DNA of 64,000 nucleotides from SHWC01 sp050173345 (lineage in GTDB: Bacteria > Pseudomonadota > Alphaproteobacteria > UBA828), in the NCBI GenBank assembly GCA_050173345.1, contig JBFXKW010000008.1, positions 66,650 to 130,649 on the forward strand, written 5' to 3'. Within the stretch, counting starts at the first letter, position 1; each line of letters begins with the position of its first letter. Under the pieces are notes generated by a model. The model did not search any database. It was not told the origin of the DNA and worked only from the letters and a program-made list of their open reading frames with translations. Made by a program: the position numbers and the translations under genes. Shown piece by piece: positions 62,784 to 64,000 of the stretch.

Positions 62784-63758
62784 TTGGCCGCTGTGAGAAG
62801 GACCGCTACCAAATGGGGGATCGCGCTCGGCGGCGCGCTCGCGATGCACGCGGGCGTGGCGACCGCGATCCTGCTTCCCTCGCCTGACCCCGAGACGGCG
62901 GAAGACGGCGTCGGCGGCTTCGAGATCGCGCTCGGCGTCGGCGGCCTGGTCGGCGCGAGCGAGCTGACCGACGCCACCCCGGTCGAGCCCGCCGAGGCGG
63001 CCCCGGCCGAGATCATCGAGCAGGCCAACGAGGTCGAGCCCACGCCCGAGCTCGTCGAGGCGGTCGAGACGCCGAGCGTCGAGGACGTCACCGTCGACGA
63101 GGCGGAGGTCGTCGAGCCCGAGCCGGAGATCGAGGAACCGGCCGAGCCGGTCGTCGCCGAGACGATCGAGCCGGAAGAGACCGAGACGGTCGAGGAGATC
63201 GAGCGGCCCGAGCCGGTCGTCGTCGCCCGGGTTACGCCGCCGCCGCCCAAGCCGCCGCAGGAGGTGAAGGTCGAGCCGAAGCCGACGCCGAAGCCGCCGG
63301 TGGAAGCGAAAGCCACGCCGCAGCCCGTCGCGGTTGCCGCCGTCGAGCCGAGCGAGCGGCCGGCGCAGCCCGCAGCACCCTCCCGCAGCGCGCCCAGCTC
63401 CAACACCGCGAGCAACGCGAAGCCGGCCGCCGGCGGCCACCCCATCGGCAGCGCGACCGCCTCGGCCGACGGCACCGCCGACTACATCTCCATCCTCCGC
63501 TCCTGGCTCGAGCGCCATAAGGAATATCCGCGTCGCGCCCGGCTGCGCGGCCAGGAAGGCACCGTGCTGCTCTATCTGATGATCGATGAGGAGGGCAACG
63601 TGCTCGACCATCGCATCGAGCAGAGCGCCGGCTTCGCGCTGCTCGACGACGCGGTGCATGATCTGGTCGCACGCGCCCAGCCGCTGCCCGCCGCGCCGGA
63701 CGGCTTCGACCGCGAGCGGCTCGAGCTCGTGGTGCCGATCCGCTTCTTCCTGCGCTGA
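62784..63758 (+). CDS. tonB: Energy transducer TonB
   Basis: Couples the proton motive force to outer-membrane receptors. The 324-residue protein has one N-terminal membrane anchor (KWGIALGGALAMHAGVATAILL), a long periplasmic acidic Glu/Pro/Val-rich spacer (about 55-200, then PPPKPPQEVKVEPKPTPKPP) and a C-terminal TonB domain (YPRRARLRGQEGTVLLYLMIDEEG). The start is TTG 62784 or GTG 62793, three codons later; no clear ribosome binding site decides. ExbB and ExbD are not next to it. Confidence 0.93.
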   Translation: MAAVRRTATKWGIALGGALAMHAGVATAILLPSPDPETAEDGVGGFEIALGVGGLVGASELTDATPVEPAEAAPAEIIEQANEVEPTPELVEAVETPSVEDVTVDEAEVVEPEPEIEEPAEPVVAETIEPEETETVEEIERPEPVVVARVTPPPPKPPQEVKVEPKPTPKPPVEAKATPQPVAVAAVEPSERPAQPAAPSRSAPSSNTASNAKPAAGGHPIGSATASADGTADYISILRSWLERHKEYPRRARLRGQEGTVLLYLMIDEEGNVLDHRIEQSAGFALLDDAVHDLVARAQPLPAAPDGFDRERLELVVPIRFFLR

Positions 63759-63773
63759 GCACCCTCACCCTGA

Positions 63774-63796
63774 CCCTCTCCCGCAGCGGGAGAGGG
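63774..63796 (+). terminator. Hairpin after tonB, part of a CCCTCTCC-type repeat
   Basis: CCCTCTCCCGC faces its complement across one base (an effective stem of about nine or ten pairs), 16 bases after the tonB stop. No T-run. The motif resembles the halves of the palindromic element at 36964-37104. Confidence 0.45.
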
Positions 63797-63876
63797 ATAC
63801 GGAGGCTTGGCGAGCGTTGAGCGAGCCTGGCCGGAGCTGGGTGAGGACAGTCTCAGCCGAGAGGCATTTCGCCCTA

Positions 63877-64000
63877 GGCTCTGTACTCAATTAAGGGATT
63901 CCGCCGGAGGCGAGAGTGTGATTCAAGCCTTCATCTGGAATGGAGGCTTGAATGGCTCGGAAGCTATTTTGGCTCAGCGATGACGAATGGGATCGGATCC
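63877..64000 (+). mobile_element. Left end of an insertion sequence, IS5-like (partial)
   Basis: From a CTAG at 63874-63877 onward the composition becomes AT-richer. GGCTCTGTACTC starts a likely terminal inverted repeat, followed by about 75 bases and the beginning of a transposase frame. CTAG would suit the target of the IS427-type IS5 branch. The right end lies outside the window, so family and extent are provisional. Confidence 0.55.
63952..64000 (+). CDS. Transposase N-terminus (partial)
   Basis: Sixteen codons (MARKLFWLSDDEWDRI) run off the window edge. The FWLSDDEW opening is the usual start of IS5-family DDE transposases. The ATG lies in the descending arm of an inverted repeat (63921-63930 with 63944-63953), and the GGAGG at 63942-63946 is also in or beside that hairpin, a known means of blocking read-through translation of transposases. 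Confidence 0.7.
   Translation, partial: MARKLFWLSDDEWDRI

Overview
This is a 64 kb chromosomal stretch of a GC-rich (by eye about 68-70% G+C) alphaproteobacterium. The evidence is gene order and families typical of that class: gatCAB, pyrB-pyrC-plsY-dprA-topA-rnr, rpmG near pleD, a DUF1849/EipB envelope protein, clpS-clpA, holC-pepA next to lptFG-lptD-surA-rsmA, and a hemP-hmuRSTUV-hmuQ heme locus. I cannot name the genus from the sequence. No rRNA, tRNA, CRISPR array or prophage was seen. No stretch longer than 300 bases lacks a gene; the largest gaps (about 150-260 bases) hold promoters, hairpins or dispersed palindromic repeats.

Layout. 1-7.6 kb: gatB (cut by the window edge), gatA and gatC on the minus strand, ruvX, an orphan HicB-like antitoxin, a PLP aminotransferase translationally coupled to an EamA transporter, a small PepSY-like secreted protein, and a second EamA transporter. 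7.8-17.1 kb: a plus-strand housekeeping run of pyrB, pyrC, plsY, dprA, topA and rnr. 17.1-24.2 kb: a FitAB/VapBC-type toxin-antitoxin pair, a small HTH-like protein coupled to an MFS transporter, rpmG, a secreted Sel1 protein, pleD (c-di-GMP synthesis), a HAD hydrolase, a ROK sugar kinase and eipB. 24.3-28.4 kb: a 2-hydroxyacid dehydrogenase, an acetolactate-synthase-like TPP enzyme and a FemAB/GNAT-like protein.

28.4-34.2 kb: a PotABCD-type ABC importer operon with two tandem paralogous Tat-exported binding proteins, two permeases and an ATPase. 34.3-36.9 kb: a convergent three-gene operon (CaiB-type CoA-transferase, TauD-type dioxygenase, VOC protein) that looks like an unassigned catabolic module. 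37.1-41.0 kb: clpA/clpS, ndk and holC. 41.1-49.4 kb: pepA divergent from lptF-lptG-lptD-surA-rsmA, the LPS-transport/outer-membrane biogenesis run, lacking the usual pdxA. 49.5-53.4 kb: a GNAT enzyme, two glycosyltransferase-like proteins, a UDP-glucuronate decarboxylase and gmk. 53.6-55.3 kb: an EamA transporter fused to Sel1 repeats.

55.4-63.8 kb: an iron-regulated heme acquisition locus. A good sigma70 promoter overlapped by a Fur-box-like palindrome precedes hemP. Behind it lie the TonB-dependent receptor, the heme-handling protein HmuS, the ABC importer HmuTUV (chained by 1-4 base overlaps), a HmuQ/IsdG-type heme oxygenase, a small exported protein and TonB; exbB/exbD are absent. The right edge enters an insertion sequence whose transposase start lies in a hairpin.

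The most unusual items are the EamA-Sel1 fusion, the CaiB-TauD-VOC operon facing the duplicated-binding-protein ABC operon (whose binding-protein genes share a 160-base near-identical tract), a probable CTG start for rsmA, promoters placed so close to pyrB and lptF that leaderless mRNAs are likely, and several families of dispersed palindromic repeats.
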